64,000 nt of DNA from Yoonia tamlensis (GCF_900115105.1 NZ_FOYP01000002.1:124001-188000); one strand, 5' to 3'; counted from the stretch's first letter, positions 46,206 through 55,806 are shown. Translations and numbers: made by a program. Notes: generated by a model from the letters alone, not told the origin.

Positions 46206-47159
46206 CTATTTCGGGGCACCCCAGATTTTAGCGGCATTCGCCTCGGCGTCGGCGGCTGTGTACAGGTGACCACCGACGTAATTTGTCCGCTCAACGGTTT
46301 CGCCCGCCAGAATACGCGCAACAAGGTCAACACCTGTGCGGCCTGTGGCTTCGGTGCCCATCACAACAAACGCATCCGCTGTGCCAGACATGACGGCGTC
46401 ATAACCGTCACGCGACCCGTTCACACCGGTGATCACAACGTGGCCTTCTTCGCCCACGGGCACAAGACGACCCAGATCTGTCAGCACGGTTTCAACAGCG
46501 GGAATATGCGTGTCGGTCGCCGCAAAAACAGCCGCGATGTCAGGCGTTGCCTGGAATGCGTTTTGTGTGCCAGACAGGGCGCGGTCAGATGCCCAATCGG
46601 TTGGCACTTCGATGATGTTCACATTCTCGAGGCTCGCGATCCCTTCGCGGAAACCAAGTGATCGGTCGATCCCGTTCTGGTCATTCAGCGCGCCAATCAA
46701 TTCGACAATGTTGATCTGGCCTTCGTATGCGGCCAGCGCGGCGGCGGTGTATTCACCCGCCAGACGCCCATCAACAAGCGAATCCGGACCGACAAACGAC
46801 TGTACAACGGTGCTATCGGGCAGATCGCGGTCATAGGCTACGACCGGAATTCCGGCGCGCTTGGCGGCAATCAGCGCGCGTTCAATGGTATTTTGATCCA
46901 CGGCGCAGACCAGAATTGCGTCAACGCCCTGCGCGATCAGCGACTGGATCTGCGCGTTCTGCTGCTGTGCGTCGCCATCTGCGACCACTTCGATCACGTC
47001 GTAGCCGCGATCTTGAGCTTCGGCGTGAATACCGTTGTTTACCGCAACGCGGCTTTCAAACAGCTGGTCGACAGACAGGCCGATTGTAATGCCGTCTGCC
47101 GCAACTTGCGTGGCAGCAACGATGGCCACGGATGCAACTGCACCAAGTAATTTCTTCAT
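46206..47159 (-). CDS. Ribose-type sugar ABC transporter, periplasmic binding protein, system 2
   Basis: A 317-aa type I periplasmic binding protein resembling RbsB. Signal peptide MKKLLGAVASVAIVAATQVAA, then ADGITIGLSVDQLFESRVAVNNGIHAEAQDRGYDVIEV; NAQIQSLIAQGVDAILVCAVDQNTIERAL and GIPVVAYDRDL are family segments. GGAGG lies eight bases before the ATG at 47159; a longer frame to 47279 lies in the leader. The operators are about 165 bp upstream, giving an unusually long untranslated leader. Confidence 0.92.
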   Translation of the reverse strand: MKKLLGAVASVAIVAATQVAADGITIGLSVDQLFESRVAVNNGIHAEAQDRGYDVIEVVADGDAQQQNAQIQSLIAQGVDAILVCAVDQNTIERALIAAKRAGIPVVAYDRDLPDSTVVQSFVGPDSLVDGRLAGEYTAAALAAYEGQINIVELIGALNDQNGIDRSLGFREGIASLENVNIIEVPTDWASDRALSGTQNAFQATPDIAAVFAATDTHIPAVETVLTDLGRLVPVGEEGHVVITGVNGSRDGYDAVMSGTADAFVVMGTEATGRTGVDLVARILAGETVERTNYVGGHLYTAADAEANAAKIWGAPK

Positions 47160-47323
47160 TCGAGTATCCTCCAATTCTCGCTTGGCAAAACGCCAAACCG
47201 CCTCCCATAGGCTATTGCGATCGGCCAACCTCTGGCAGATCGTTATTTTCATATAAGCAAGTAATTTCCATATCTGCAATATCTAACTTGAACACACGGC
47301 TGAATTTGCTTGCCCTCAGTCCG
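47160..47323 (-). promoter_or_regulatory. Long leader before binding protein of system 2
   Basis: About 160 nt separate the operator/promoter region from the start codon, compared with 15-25 nt in the other operons with this operator. A small hairpin (TTGGC/GCCAA, 47182-47196) lies just upstream of the ribosome site. I recognise no known riboswitch. Confidence 0.35.
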
Positions 47324-47338
47324 TTTGGTCGGACCAAA
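47324..47338. promoter_or_regulatory. GntR operator O1, ABC system 2
   Basis: TTTGGTCGGACCAAA, a perfect palindrome identical to the one at 27022. A minus-strand TTGACG lies at 47370-47375, the same 46-bp offset as in ABC system 1. Confidence 0.8.
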
Positions 47339-47397
47339 CAAGTGATTTGTGGACGCAAAGAGCTAGGTTCGTCAAGTAAAAATGCGAATACGACATA

Positions 47398-47412
47398 TTT
47401 AGTCTGACAAAA
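47398..47412. promoter_or_regulatory. GntR operator O2, ABC system 2
   Basis: TTTAGTCTGACAAAA, an imperfect copy exactly 74 bp from O1. From here to 47526, before the TRAP permease stop, nothing else is recognisable. Confidence 0.65.
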
Positions 47413-47526
47413 AATCGACATCACCCCAAGTGAACACATGACTCTAGCGTCTTTGTTCAGAGGGATCTGGAACTATCGACAAGGCATTCTTGATGGCTGG
47501 CCGCGCGTCTTTGCGCAAACTGTCTG

Positions 47527-49152
47527 CTAGAGCAACAAAGTCACGATATTCGGCCAGATCAGCAAGACCGCGAGCGCAAGCAGCTGGACACCGATAAAGG
47601 GCAAGAACCCCTTGAAGATATCAGTCAGCGAAATATGCGGCGGGGCGACAGATTTCAGATAGAATGCCGCTGGGCCAAATGGCGGCGACAAAAAGCTGAC
47701 CTGCATGTTCATACAGAACAAGACGCCGAACCAGATCGAGATATGCTGCGGCTCAAGCTGTCCGATAAATCCGATCTCCTCGATCGGCAAGCGTTTCACG
47801 ATCGGCAGAAAGACAGGAATGATCAAAAGAACGATGCCAACCCAGTCCATGAAAGCCCCCATGAACAAGAGGATCAGCATCATTGTCAAAAGGACCAGCA
47901 TCGTTGGCATTTCAGAACCGACAATCAGGTTTGCGATGTAGTTCGGGCCGCCAGCGAGCGTATACGCCCCCGCAAGCGCCGCAGCGCCAATCGTTACCCA
48001 GATGATGGTCCCTGTCGATTTCAAGGTACGCATCATCGCGTCCCAAAGAAGCCCGACACTGGCCTCGCCGCGAAAGAAGGCGATCATAAAGACCGCAAAC
48101 GCCCCCATACCTGCCGCCTCGGTGATACCGGTGATACCACCGTAGATCGACCCCAACACAACGCCGATCACCAACAGCGGCGGCACAAGTCCCTTGCCGT
48201 GCTTCCAACCTAACATCGTGCGTTTTCGCCCGAAAACAAAAAAGGCCAGCACCAATCCCACAGCAGCGGCAATTGCCAACGGCAACAGATGCGATGTCAT
48301 CCCCATTGTGATCGGGTCTTCGCCCTCGGCCATGATGTTCTGGCCGGTCACGGTGAAAAACAATGCGCGGCCGAACAAGATTGCAGCACCGCCCGCCAGC
48401 AAAAGCGATAGAAAACCGCCGAACATGCCACGTTTTTCCGATGACGTAGGATCACCTGGCTGCGGTTCGGGTAGCGGCGCGTCTTGGGGCCGCAATTGCG
48501 TACGGATAACGATGTAGGCAATGATCATCATGGCCAGCATGAATCCCGGAACAAACGCGCCGGTGAACAACGCCTTGATCGAAGTTTCGGTGATTAGGCC
48601 GTAGATGATCAGAACGATAGACGGCGGGATCATCGTTCCCAAAGACCCCGACGCGCAGATCGTCCCGATTGCAAGATTTTGATTGTACCCAAGCCGCAGC
48701 ATCTGCGGCAACGCGATCAAACCCAACAACACCACTTCGCCACCGATAATTCCGGACATTGCGGCCATTATGACGGCCATCAAAGAGGTGACAATTGCGA
48801 TCCCGCCGCGTGTTCGCGATAGCCAGAAGTTCAACGAATTATACATCTCTTTGGCGATGCCCGACCGTTCGAGCAGTGCAGCCATAAAGATGAACAATGG
48901 CACCGAGATGAGAACATATTGCGTCATGAGGTCGAATATCTTTTGCGTCAAAAGATAAAGCGGACCGGTTCCCGGTCGTCCGGTCAGCATGCCTTCACCA
49001 AACGTCCATGGTGCCACCAATAGTTGGGGTTCGAATTTTAGCACCATTACCAAAAGCGCCAGAACCGCAGAGGCAAATCCCAGTGGCATGCCGATCGCCA
49101 GCAGGACGATAAGCCCCATAACCACAATGATTGAAATGGTTCCGATATCCAT
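47527..49152 (-). CDS. TRAP transporter large permease (DctM type)
   Basis: A 541-aa multi-spanning protein. Family segments are MLERSGIAKEMYNSLNFWLSRTRGGIA (ALLERSG... here) and SGSLGTMIPPSIVLIIYGLITETSI, with GITEAAGMGAFAVFMIAFFRGEAS in the second half. It is longer than typical DctM (about 430 aa), with an extra hydrophilic and membrane insert around residues 225-310, a form seen with the large-type DctQ. It overlaps the small permease by one base. Confidence 0.92.
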   Translation of the reverse strand: MDIGTISIIVVMGLIVLLAIGMPLGFASAVLALLVMVLKFEPQLLVAPWTFGEGMLTGRPGTGPLYLLTQKIFDLMTQYVLISVPLFIFMAALLERSGIAKEMYNSLNFWLSRTRGGIAIVTSLMAVIMAAMSGIIGGEVVLLGLIALPQMLRLGYNQNLAIGTICASGSLGTMIPPSIVLIIYGLITETSIKALFTGAFVPGFMLAMMIIAYIVIRTQLRPQDAPLPEPQPGDPTSSEKRGMFGGFLSLLLAGGAAILFGRALFFTVTGQNIMAEGEDPITMGMTSHLLPLAIAAAVGLVLAFFVFGRKRTMLGWKHGKGLVPPLLVIGVVLGSIYGGITGITEAAGMGAFAVFMIAFFRGEASVGLLWDAMMRTLKSTGTIIWVTIGAAALAGAYTLAGGPNYIANLIVGSEMPTMLVLLTMMLILLFMGAFMDWVGIVLLIIPVFLPIVKRLPIEEIGFIGQLEPQHISIWFGVLFCMNMQVSFLSPPFGPAAFYLKSVAPPHISLTDIFKGFLPFIGVQLLALAVLLIWPNIVTLLL

Positions 49153-49991
49153 TATTCGACTCCGACGCTGCGTTTGATTGCATTGATTTCATCTTCGTCG
49201 ACAACAAAAACCTCGGGCTCGACGTTCCAGTCAGCGATCAGATTGGCCACGGCTTGCAGCGCGATCAGGCACATGATGATCAGGATCATGGGTTGAATGG
49301 TCGCTGGAATGGGCGGATCAAATGCTGTTCCGAACATCTCCCAGCGGTAAAGTTTGTTGATAAAGACCTGTGTGTAGCTCCCGAAAACAACGCCAGCCGC
49401 AAAGATCACAATGAGCAAAGTGGACAGGACATCGCATACCTTGCGCAACGGGCGCGGCACGACATCGTAAAGGATTGTAATGCGGATATGACTGCGCTGC
49501 TGCATGGCATAAAGACCAGAGCACAAGAAGATGAAACCGGCGATCCAAAGGGTCAGCTCGTTGGCCCATTTGGTTGGCGCTTCAACCACATAGCGCATAA
49601 AGACTTCGTAAAGCATCACCATCGTCATGGTGATGATCATGATCATGGTTACGCGACCAATAAAAAGCGCGAAACGGTCCCACTGGCGCCAATGTTCAAA
49701 TTCCATCGGCGCCACGACAATCGAACGGGAACCGAGAACGGTGACGACGGGCAAAAGCGCCAAAGCCGCGTAGTCGACAATATTGGCGAAACCTCCGAAA
49801 AGGCCGGGCATTTCCTGCAGAACCTCTTTGCGGGTGTGCAGTTCCGAGACTTGCATGAAAAGGCTTTCGTTTTCAGGCGGGAACCAATCCAGGATAAACG
49901 CCGGAATGTGCCAACAAAGCCACCCCGCACAAACCAAGAATGCAAAGGGCCAAATCCATTCGGCTGGCCCGCCGGTTTGCTTGTCTGTCAT
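49152..49991 (-). CDS. TRAP transporter small permease (DctQ type, long form)
   Basis: A 279-aa membrane protein, about 100 residues longer than classical DctQ, with four to six hydrophobic segments. WANELTLWIAGFIFLCSGLYAMQQRSHIRITIL is the conserved DctQ core. GGGGAGAG precedes the ATG. It lies 129 nt after the binding-protein gene, with two hairpins between. Confidence 0.88.
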   Translation of the reverse strand: MTDKQTGGPAEWIWPFAFLVCAGWLCWHIPAFILDWFPPENESLFMQVSELHTRKEVLQEMPGLFGGFANIVDYAALALLPVVTVLGSRSIVVAPMEFEHWRQWDRFALFIGRVTMIMIITMTMVMLYEVFMRYVVEAPTKWANELTLWIAGFIFLCSGLYAMQQRSHIRITILYDVVPRPLRKVCDVLSTLLIVIFAAGVVFGSYTQVFINKLYRWEMFGTAFDPPIPATIQPMILIIMCLIALQAVANLIADWNVEPEVFVVDEDEINAIKRSVGVE

Positions 49992-50017
49992 CTCTGCTCT
50001 CCCCGACAGTGACTAAA

Positions 50018-50092
50018 GAGGCGCTGCAATGAACAAGAGCGCCCTCTCCCGTTTCATGTGCCTCATAGAAAGGAGCGGCACCGGAATGCCGC
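50018..50092 (-). terminator. Two hairpins between TRAP binding-protein and permease genes
   Basis: An imperfect repeat (50018-50025 with 50038-50046, one bulge) and a perfect 6-bp stem GCGGCA/TGCCGC with six-base loop (50075-50092). They fall just downstream of the binding-protein stop and could attenuate transcription or protect the upstream message, favouring excess binding protein. Confidence 0.4.
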
Positions 50093-50120
50093 CCCGAATT
50101 TCACACTTGCGTTGGCGGAC

Positions 50121-51140
50121 CTATTCCATCGCGCCGATGCTGCGCAGGAAGTCCAGATGCGCATTCAACAAATTCTGGCTTTCTGGCGTTGTCGCGAATT
50201 CGACCCAAGCTTCCTGAACAGCCTGACGATAAACAGCCATGTCCTCTTCTGACCACTGGTACATGTTCAGACCTTCTGCCGCCAAGGTGACAGAGTTTTC
50301 GGCGTTGCGCACTTCGTTGATCGTGGTGTTCTTCAGCGCAAGAGCCTGCATGGCAACTTTCAGGATAGCCTGATGGTGGGCCGGCATCGCGTCCCAAACG
50401 CTTTTGTTACAAGCAAGGTGGTCCGCAGGCATAGAGTGGAAGCCCGGATAGTTCGTGTGCTCGGCAATGTCATAAAGACCCAAGCCGATATTGTTGGTCA
50501 GGTTTGCCGCGTCCGCACCATCAATGATGCCGGTTTCAAGCGCGGTAAAGATTTCGTTAAAGTCCATCACAACCGGCGATGCGCCGAGTTTCTCAAAGAT
50601 CAGCGTGATAACACCGGGAGGAGAGCGGAATTTCCAGCCTTCGAGATCCGCAACACCAGCAATCGGCCGTGTTGATGACAGCGATTCCGGACCAGGAATC
50701 CACCAGCCGACAAATTCCATATCGTAGCTGTTATAAAGCGCGTTCAGCGCGTCATAACCGCCACCGTGCAGCAGCCATGCATATTGCTGATAGGGATTGG
50801 CATAGCCACCCGTCAGGTCACCTGTGAACTGGAATGCCGGATTCTTGCCAGTCTGATAGGAACCGCCTGTCATGTCGCAATCCAGAATGCCTGTCGCAGC
50901 GGCATCAAATGTCTCGGCTGATGCGACAACCGAAGACGAATAGAACATCTCGATCTGGATTTCGCCATTCGACATTGCTGTCACATCGTCGATGAACTCG
51001 CCCGCCATTTGTCCGGAAAGTGTCTCTTGGCTGAAGTGTGTCTGGATCCGCAGATTGGTCGTCTGCGCGGTAGCTGCAGTAGCCGTGATAGCCAGTGCTG
51101 CGGCTGAACCCGCAAGGGTCAATTTGTTAAGAATGGACAT
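50121..51140 (-). CDS. TRAP transporter periplasmic binding protein (DctP type)
   Basis: A 339-aa protein. Signal peptide MSILNKLTLAGSAAALAITATAATA, then QTTNLRIQTHFSQETLSGQMAGEFIDDV; the ligand-carboxylate Arg probably lies in EGWKFRSPPGVI, and MDFNEIFTALETGIIDGAD is the signature region. GGAGG precedes the ATG. It sits divergent from an IlvD/Edd dehydratase with an operator copy between, so the ligand is probably a sugar acid. Confidence 0.92.
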   Translation of the reverse strand: MSILNKLTLAGSAAALAITATAATAQTTNLRIQTHFSQETLSGQMAGEFIDDVTAMSNGEIQIEMFYSSSVVASAETFDAAATGILDCDMTGGSYQTGKNPAFQFTGDLTGGYANPYQQYAWLLHGGGYDALNALYNSYDMEFVGWWIPGPESLSSTRPIAGVADLEGWKFRSPPGVITLIFEKLGASPVVMDFNEIFTALETGIIDGADAANLTNNIGLGLYDIAEHTNYPGFHSMPADHLACNKSVWDAMPAHHQAILKVAMQALALKNTTINEVRNAENSVTLAAEGLNMYQWSEEDMAVYRQAVQEAWVEFATTPESQNLLNAHLDFLRSIGAME

Positions 51141-51187
51141 CAGTTCCTCCCATAGTCCGTTTCGCGTTGCCTTAACGGCATCTTCAT

Positions 51188-51202
51188 TTTGGTACGACCA
51201 AA
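51188..51202. promoter_or_regulatory. GntR operator copy between TRAP operon and dehydratase
   Basis: TTTGGTACGACCAAA keeps both half-sites with one changed base next to the centre. It lies 48 bp before the TRAP binding-protein start. No partner was found 74 bp away on either side. A weaker half-site (GGTCAGA) occurs at about 51239. Confidence 0.7.
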
Positions 51203-51261
51203 CTAGTCTTCAACATTTTATTTAGCAACGAAAAACTATGGTCAGATTTTCCTTGTTAACT

Positions 51262-51289
51262 TTGTGATTTTAAACACTATCGCTACAAG
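51262..51289 (+). promoter_or_regulatory. Candidate promoter of the dehydratase operon
   Basis: TTGTGA (51262-51267), 16-bp spacer, TACAAG (51284-51289), about 100 nt before the dehydratase start. A weak match. Confidence 0.3.
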
Positions 51290-51387
51290 TCCGGAAAATG
51301 GCCGCAAGGATTTTTGTTTCGCGCCACGCATTTTCAGGCATTATGGTAGGATCATATACACTCAATTCATCAGACAGGATTGCCGAC

Positions 51388-53184
51388 ATGGCCAAGATGA
51401 CAAAAGACAAACTGCGGTCCCGCGACTGGTTTGCAAGGACCGGCGACCCTGAGATGACAGCGCTGTATCTGGAACGTTACCTTAACTACGGGCTAACCCG
51501 AGAAGAGCTGCAAGAGGGCAAGCCGATCATCGCAATTGCCCAAACCGGCAGTGATTTATCGCCCTGCAACCGGCATCATATCACGCTGACCAAGCGGGTC
51601 CGCGACGGGATCATCGCTGCGGGTGGCACGCCGATCGAAGTCCCCGTCCACCCCATTCAAGAAACCGGCAAACGCCCGACGGCGAATCTCGACCGAAATC
51701 TTGCCTACCTGTCGTTGGTGGAATCACTGATGGGCTACCCGATTGACGGGGTGGTGCTGAACATCGGCTGTGACAAGACCACGCCAGCGCTTTTGATGGC
51801 CGCGGCGACCGTGAACATTCCTGCAATTGCGCTGTCTGTAGGCCCGATGCTGAACGGCTGGTGGAACGGCGAGCGTGCAGGATCCGGCACCGTCATCTGG
51901 AAAGCGCGCGAAATGATGGCTCGCGGGGAAATCGACGGTGACGCATTCCTTGATATCGCCGCTTCGAGCGCACCATCGGTGGGCTATTGCAATACCATGG
52001 GCACTGCCACGACGATGAATTCGCTGGCCGAGGCATTGGGCATGCAATTGCCGGCAAGCGCGGCCATCCCCGCCCCATACCGCGAGCGGGCGCAAATCAG
52101 CTACGAAACCGGCAAGCGGATCGTCGATATGGTTTGCGAAGACCTGCGCCCGTCCGACATCATGACCCGCGCGGCGTTCGAAAACGCTATCGTCATCAAT
52201 TCGGCTATTGGTGGGTCGACCAATGCGCCGATCCATTTGAACGCCATTGCCGCCCATCTTGACGTGCCGCTGGATAATGATGACTGGCAGGCGCTCGGCT
52301 ACAAGGTGCCCTTGCTGGTGAACCTTCAGCCCGCCGGGAAATATCTGGGCGAGGATTACCACCGCGCGGGGGGCGTGCCTGCGGTTGTTGCCGAACTGAT
52401 GGCAGGCGGGTTGCTACCCCATCCTGACGCGATCACCGCAAACGGGGCCAGCATCGGCGAAAACTGCATTGGGCGTGCCGCGACGAATACCGATGTGATC
52501 CGTACGCTCGCCACGCCTTTGGTGCAGGATGCCGGTTTCCTAAACCTCAAGGGCAACCTTTTTGACAGCGCGATCATGAAAACGAGTGTGATTTCAGAAG
52601 CCTTCCGCGCACGGTATCTATCCAACCCCGATGATCCGAACGCCTTTGAAGGCCGCGCGGTTGTCTTTGACGGACCAGAGGATTTCCACCGCCGGATCGA
52701 TGACCCTGCTGAAAACATTGATCAGGACTGTGTGTTGTTCATGCGCGGTGCGGGGCCAAAGGGATATCCGGGTGGTGCAGAAGTGGTGAACATGCGGGCG
52801 CCATCCTATTTGCTTAAGCAAGGGGTCGAAGCCTTGCCCTGCGTTGGCGATGGCCGCCAATCCGGCACTTCGGGGTCTCCGTCAATTCTGAATGCCGCAC
52901 CCGAGGCTGCCACCGGGGGTGGACTGGCCCTGTTGCAAACCGGCGATCGGGTCCGCTTTGATCTATCCAAAGGGACCGCTGACATGCTTGTCCCTTTGGA
53001 TGAGCTTGCCGATCGGGCCAGAGCATTGACTGCGCAAGGCGGCTATAAAATCCCAGACAGCCAAACCCCGTGGCAGCAGTATTTCCGTGAACTGACCGGC
53101 GGGCTGGACACAGGTATGACCCTGCGGGACGCCACAAATTATCGCGACACGGCACGCAAAAACAAACCGCGAGACAGCCACTGA
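51388..53184 (+). CDS. IlvD/Edd-family sugar-acid dehydratase (L-arabinonate/xylonate type)
   Basis: A 598-aa iron-sulfur dehydratase. Cysteines at 60 (SPCN), 128 ([10 protein letters not shown]) and 201 (GYCNTMG) match the spacing of the 2Fe-2S ligands in characterised pentonate dehydratases, and K130 is the conserved metal-site Lys. The [11 protein letters not shown] segment and absence of the branched-chain IlvD N-terminus favour sugar acids over dihydroxy-isovalerate. Expected product: a 2-keto-3-deoxy acid. The frame opens at 51298; the ATG at 51388 follows CAGGA. Divergent from the TRAP operon and upstream of a LtnD/GarR-like gene. Confidence 0.9.
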   Translation: MAKMTKDKLRSRDWFARTGDPEMTALYLERYLNYGLTREELQEGKPIIAIAQTGSDLSPCNRHHITLTKRVRDGIIAAGGTPIEVPVHPIQETGKRPTANLDRNLAYLSLVESLMGYPIDGVVLNIGCDKTTPALLMAAATVNIPAIALSVGPMLNGWWNGERAGSGTVIWKAREMMARGEIDGDAFLDIAASSAPSVGYCNTMGTATTMNSLAEALGMQLPASAAIPAPYRERAQISYETGKRIVDMVCEDLRPSDIMTRAAFENAIVINSAIGGSTNAPIHLNAIAAHLDVPLDNDDWQALGYKVPLLVNLQPAGKYLGEDYHRAGGVPAVVAELMAGGLLPHPDAITANGASIGENCIGRAATNTDVIRTLATPLVQDAGFLNLKGNLFDSAIMKTSVISEAFRARYLSNPDDPNAFEGRAVVFDGPEDFHRRIDDPAENIDQDCVLFMRGAGPKGYPGGAEVVNMRAPSYLLKQGVEALPCVGDGRQSGTSGSPSILNAAPEAATGGGLALLQTGDRVRFDLSKGTADMLVPLDELADRARALTAQGGYKIPDSQTPWQQYFRELTGGLDTGMTLRDATNYRDTARKNKPRDSH

Positions 53185-53251
53185 ATTCTGAACACCGGTT
53201 GTCTTGAACGAAACACCGTAGGGATGCTGACACGCAAAGGGGAATAACAAC

Positions 53252-54151
53252 ATGAAATGTGGTATAATCGGGCTGGGCGATATGGGCTCGGGCTTGGCCA
53301 AAAACCTGATCAAATCCGGATTTGAAACTTACGGGCTTGATCTGGATCCCAACCGCCTTGGGGCGTTCATAGATATGGGCGGGATCGCAGCGCGCGATAT
53401 CGGCAATATCGGCGCAGAATGCGACGCCGTCTTTGTAATGGTGATGAACGGCGATCAGGCGCGTTCGGTGATGTTGGGCAAAGACGGTTTGGTTTCACAT
53501 ATGACAGCTGGCAGCGCAATCATCCTGACGGCCACGATCAAACCCCATGAGGCGCGCGCTATTGGCGCTGACATGGCCGAAAGCGGCATCCACCTTATCG
53601 ATACACCTGTTTCGGGCGGCTTTCCCGGCGCTCAAGGTGGCACGCTGACGATGATGGCCGCTGCGCCCGATGCCGTTCTGGACCTGTACGCCCCCGTAAT
53701 GGCGGCCGTGTCGGCCAACATCCACCGCGTTGGCGACCGCCCGGGGGATGGCCAAACCGTCAAGGCCTGCTTGCAATCGCTGATCGGCGCACAATTTTCT
53801 GCGACATTTGAAGCAGCGGCATTGGCGGCAAAGGCGGGGGTATCGGGTCAGGTCCTTCTGGATGTCTTCTCAAGCTCGTCAGCCGGTTGTGGGGTTGTGA
53901 ACAACGCCCTTGAGAAAATCATCGACCGCCAATTCACGGGCACGGGCAGCAGCATCCATACCATGCACAAAGACTTGACCATTTCGATGGGGCTGGGCGA
54001 AGAACTGGGCGTTCCCCTGCATACCGCTGCCGCCGCCATGCAAATCTTTCATGCGGGCCGCACAAAATACCCTGACGGGGACAATTGGGTCTGCACGCGC
54101 GTCATCGAAGAAATCGTGGGCGCCGAACTGCACCGGAACAAAGCCAAATGA
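53252..54151 (+). CDS. 3-hydroxyisobutyrate-dehydrogenase-family oxidoreductase (LtnD/GarR-like)
   Basis: A 299-aa beta-hydroxyacid dehydrogenase. GLGDMGSGLAKNLIKSGF binds NAD(P), DTPVSGGFPGAQGGTL is the substrate motif and K171 (GQTVKACLQSL) the catalytic Lys. The residues after the Lys resemble L-threonate dehydrogenase more than tartronate-semialdehyde reductase. It is 67 nt after the dehydratase on the same strand. Either oxidation of a sugar acid or reduction of tartronate semialdehyde would fit. Confidence 0.88.
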   Translation: MKCGIIGLGDMGSGLAKNLIKSGFETYGLDLDPNRLGAFIDMGGIAARDIGNIGAECDAVFVMVMNGDQARSVMLGKDGLVSHMTAGSAIILTATIKPHEARAIGADMAESGIHLIDTPVSGGFPGAQGGTLTMMAAAPDAVLDLYAPVMAAVSANIHRVGDRPGDGQTVKACLQSLIGAQFSATFEAAALAAKAGVSGQVLLDVFSSSSAGCGVVNNALEKIIDRQFTGTGSSIHTMHKDLTISMGLGEELGVPLHTAAAAMQIFHAGRTKYPDGDNWVCTRVIEEIVGAELHRNKAK

Positions 54152-54308
54152 CATCGGCGTAAAACCCGATCAGCGCACGAGCTTACTGGCCACTTTGAAA
54201 ATGGTTGACGCGCTGTTACCTGAAACCGGAGACTGATCAGATAGATCGAAAGCCCTTTTTCATTATGCCCCCCTGAAGTGCCTGGATCGGGTCTGCGGGT
54301 CTATGTGT

Positions 54309-55802
54309 TCAATTTCCTTTGGCACGTGTGCGCATGGCGCGAAAGCTGGGAAGCAGCACAAGTGTGACTGCAATGATTAACAGCCCCAGTGTCATTGGCC
54401 TTTCCCAAATGAATGATATCCCGCCATAAAGCTGCATCGAGCGGGCAAAGTTGTCTTCCAGCATACCCCCCAAGATAAAACCGATCAGCAGCGGCGGCAG
54501 TGGAAAATTGGCGAACTTCAGTGCGATTCCGCAAACCCCGAACCCAACCAGCAACAATAGTTCAGTCGCGTTATTCTGGCCGATATACGCACCCATAAGC
54601 GTGAAAAACAGGATGAAAGGGATCAGGTAGTTGCGCGGAATTGCAAGAACCTTGGCGATGTAGGGGATCAGCGGCAGGTTCAACACAAGCAAGACCAGAT
54701 TGCCGATAAACATCGACATGATAACTGCCCAGAAAATCTGCGGCTCGTCTATCATAAGGCGTGGCCCTGGCGTAACATTCAGAGCGATCAGCGCGCCGAG
54801 CAAGATAGCCGTCGTGCCTGAACCGGGAATGCCAAGCGTCAGCAGTGGCACGAATGACCCCGTACAAGCGGCGTTGTTGGCTGTTTCTGGCGCGGCAAGA
54901 CCTTTGATTGATCCTTTGCCGAATTCGGCCTGTTCGTGTTTTGGCGCGATGTTGCGTTCAACAGCGTATCCAAGAAACGAAGCGATCGTTGCGCCTGCAC
55001 CAGGTAGAACGCCGATAAAAAAGCCCTGTACGGATTGACGACCGATGACAGGCGCAATTGCGCGCGCCTCTGCACGGCTAATGCGCAGGTCTTTGATTTC
55101 GCCGCCGCTATCGCCCAGATTTTTCGGCTTGAGCACAAGGAATATTGCCTCGGGAAGTGCGAACATCGCCATGGCCAGCGTCACAAAGCCAAACCCCGAC
55201 TGCAGTTCCATGATGCCACCGGTAAATCGGGGCATGTTGAACAGCGACCCAAGCCCGACAGTTGCCATCATCAGCCCCAGCACGGTCATCATCAAAGCCT
55301 TGGCAACCTGACCGTTGCCCGCAAAGGCTGCGATGGCCGACAAACCCACGACCATCAGTCCGAAATATTCGGCCGAATGGAAGAGCAGCGCCACAGAGCT
55401 AAGCATCGGCGCGAAGATCATCAGCAAAATGGCCCCAATCGTGCCACCGGCAAAGCTGGCGATGGCAGCAATTGTCAGCGCCTTGCCGGCCTTACCCTGC
55501 ATTGCCATCGGGTAGCCGTCAAAGCTCGAGGCGACGGTGCCCGCAACGCCTGGCGCATTCAGAAGGATCGACGATGTTGATCCGCCAAAGATGGCGCCGT
55601 AGTAGACCCCCGCAAGCAAGATCAGAGCGGCAGACGGATCACCCAGTGAAATGGCAATCGGGATCATAATCGCGATGATTGACATCGGCCCCAACCCGGG
55701 AAGCATTCCGATGAACGTGCCGATCAAACAACCGCCGATCACCATGATAATATTCTGCAGCGACAGGGCCGTTTGCAGGCCAATCAGGATTCCTTCAAAC
55801 AT
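54309..55802 (-). CDS. tctA: Tripartite tricarboxylate transporter large permease
   Basis: A 497-aa membrane protein with about 11-12 hydrophobic segments. GTFIGMLPGLGPMSIIAIMIPI and GVLPGAGATIASFLGYAVERN are the two conserved TctA motifs, and TLGIPGSGTTAILLGAL lies between. Carries citrate-like or other carboxylates using an ion gradient. It is 4 nt after tctB and last in the operon. Confidence 0.94.
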   Translation of the reverse strand: MFEGILIGLQTALSLQNIIMVIGGCLIGTFIGMLPGLGPMSIIAIMIPIAISLGDPSAALILLAGVYYGAIFGGSTSSILLNAPGVAGTVASSFDGYPMAMQGKAGKALTIAAIASFAGGTIGAILLMIFAPMLSSVALLFHSAEYFGLMVVGLSAIAAFAGNGQVAKALMMTVLGLMMATVGLGSLFNMPRFTGGIMELQSGFGFVTLAMAMFALPEAIFLVLKPKNLGDSGGEIKDLRISRAEARAIAPVIGRQSVQGFFIGVLPGAGATIASFLGYAVERNIAPKHEQAEFGKGSIKGLAAPETANNAACTGSFVPLLTLGIPGSGTTAILLGALIALNVTPGPRLMIDEPQIFWAVIMSMFIGNLVLLVLNLPLIPYIAKVLAIPRNYLIPFILFFTLMGAYIGQNNATELLLLVGFGVCGIALKFANFPLPPLLIGFILGGMLEDNFARSMQLYGGISFIWERPMTLGLLIIAVTLVLLPSFRAMRTRAKGN

Positions 55803-55806
55803 GTGA

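Noticed and set aside
54152..54308. Gap between the LtnD-like gene and tctA
   Set aside because: Checked for a terminator or small gene; only irregular sequence is seen.
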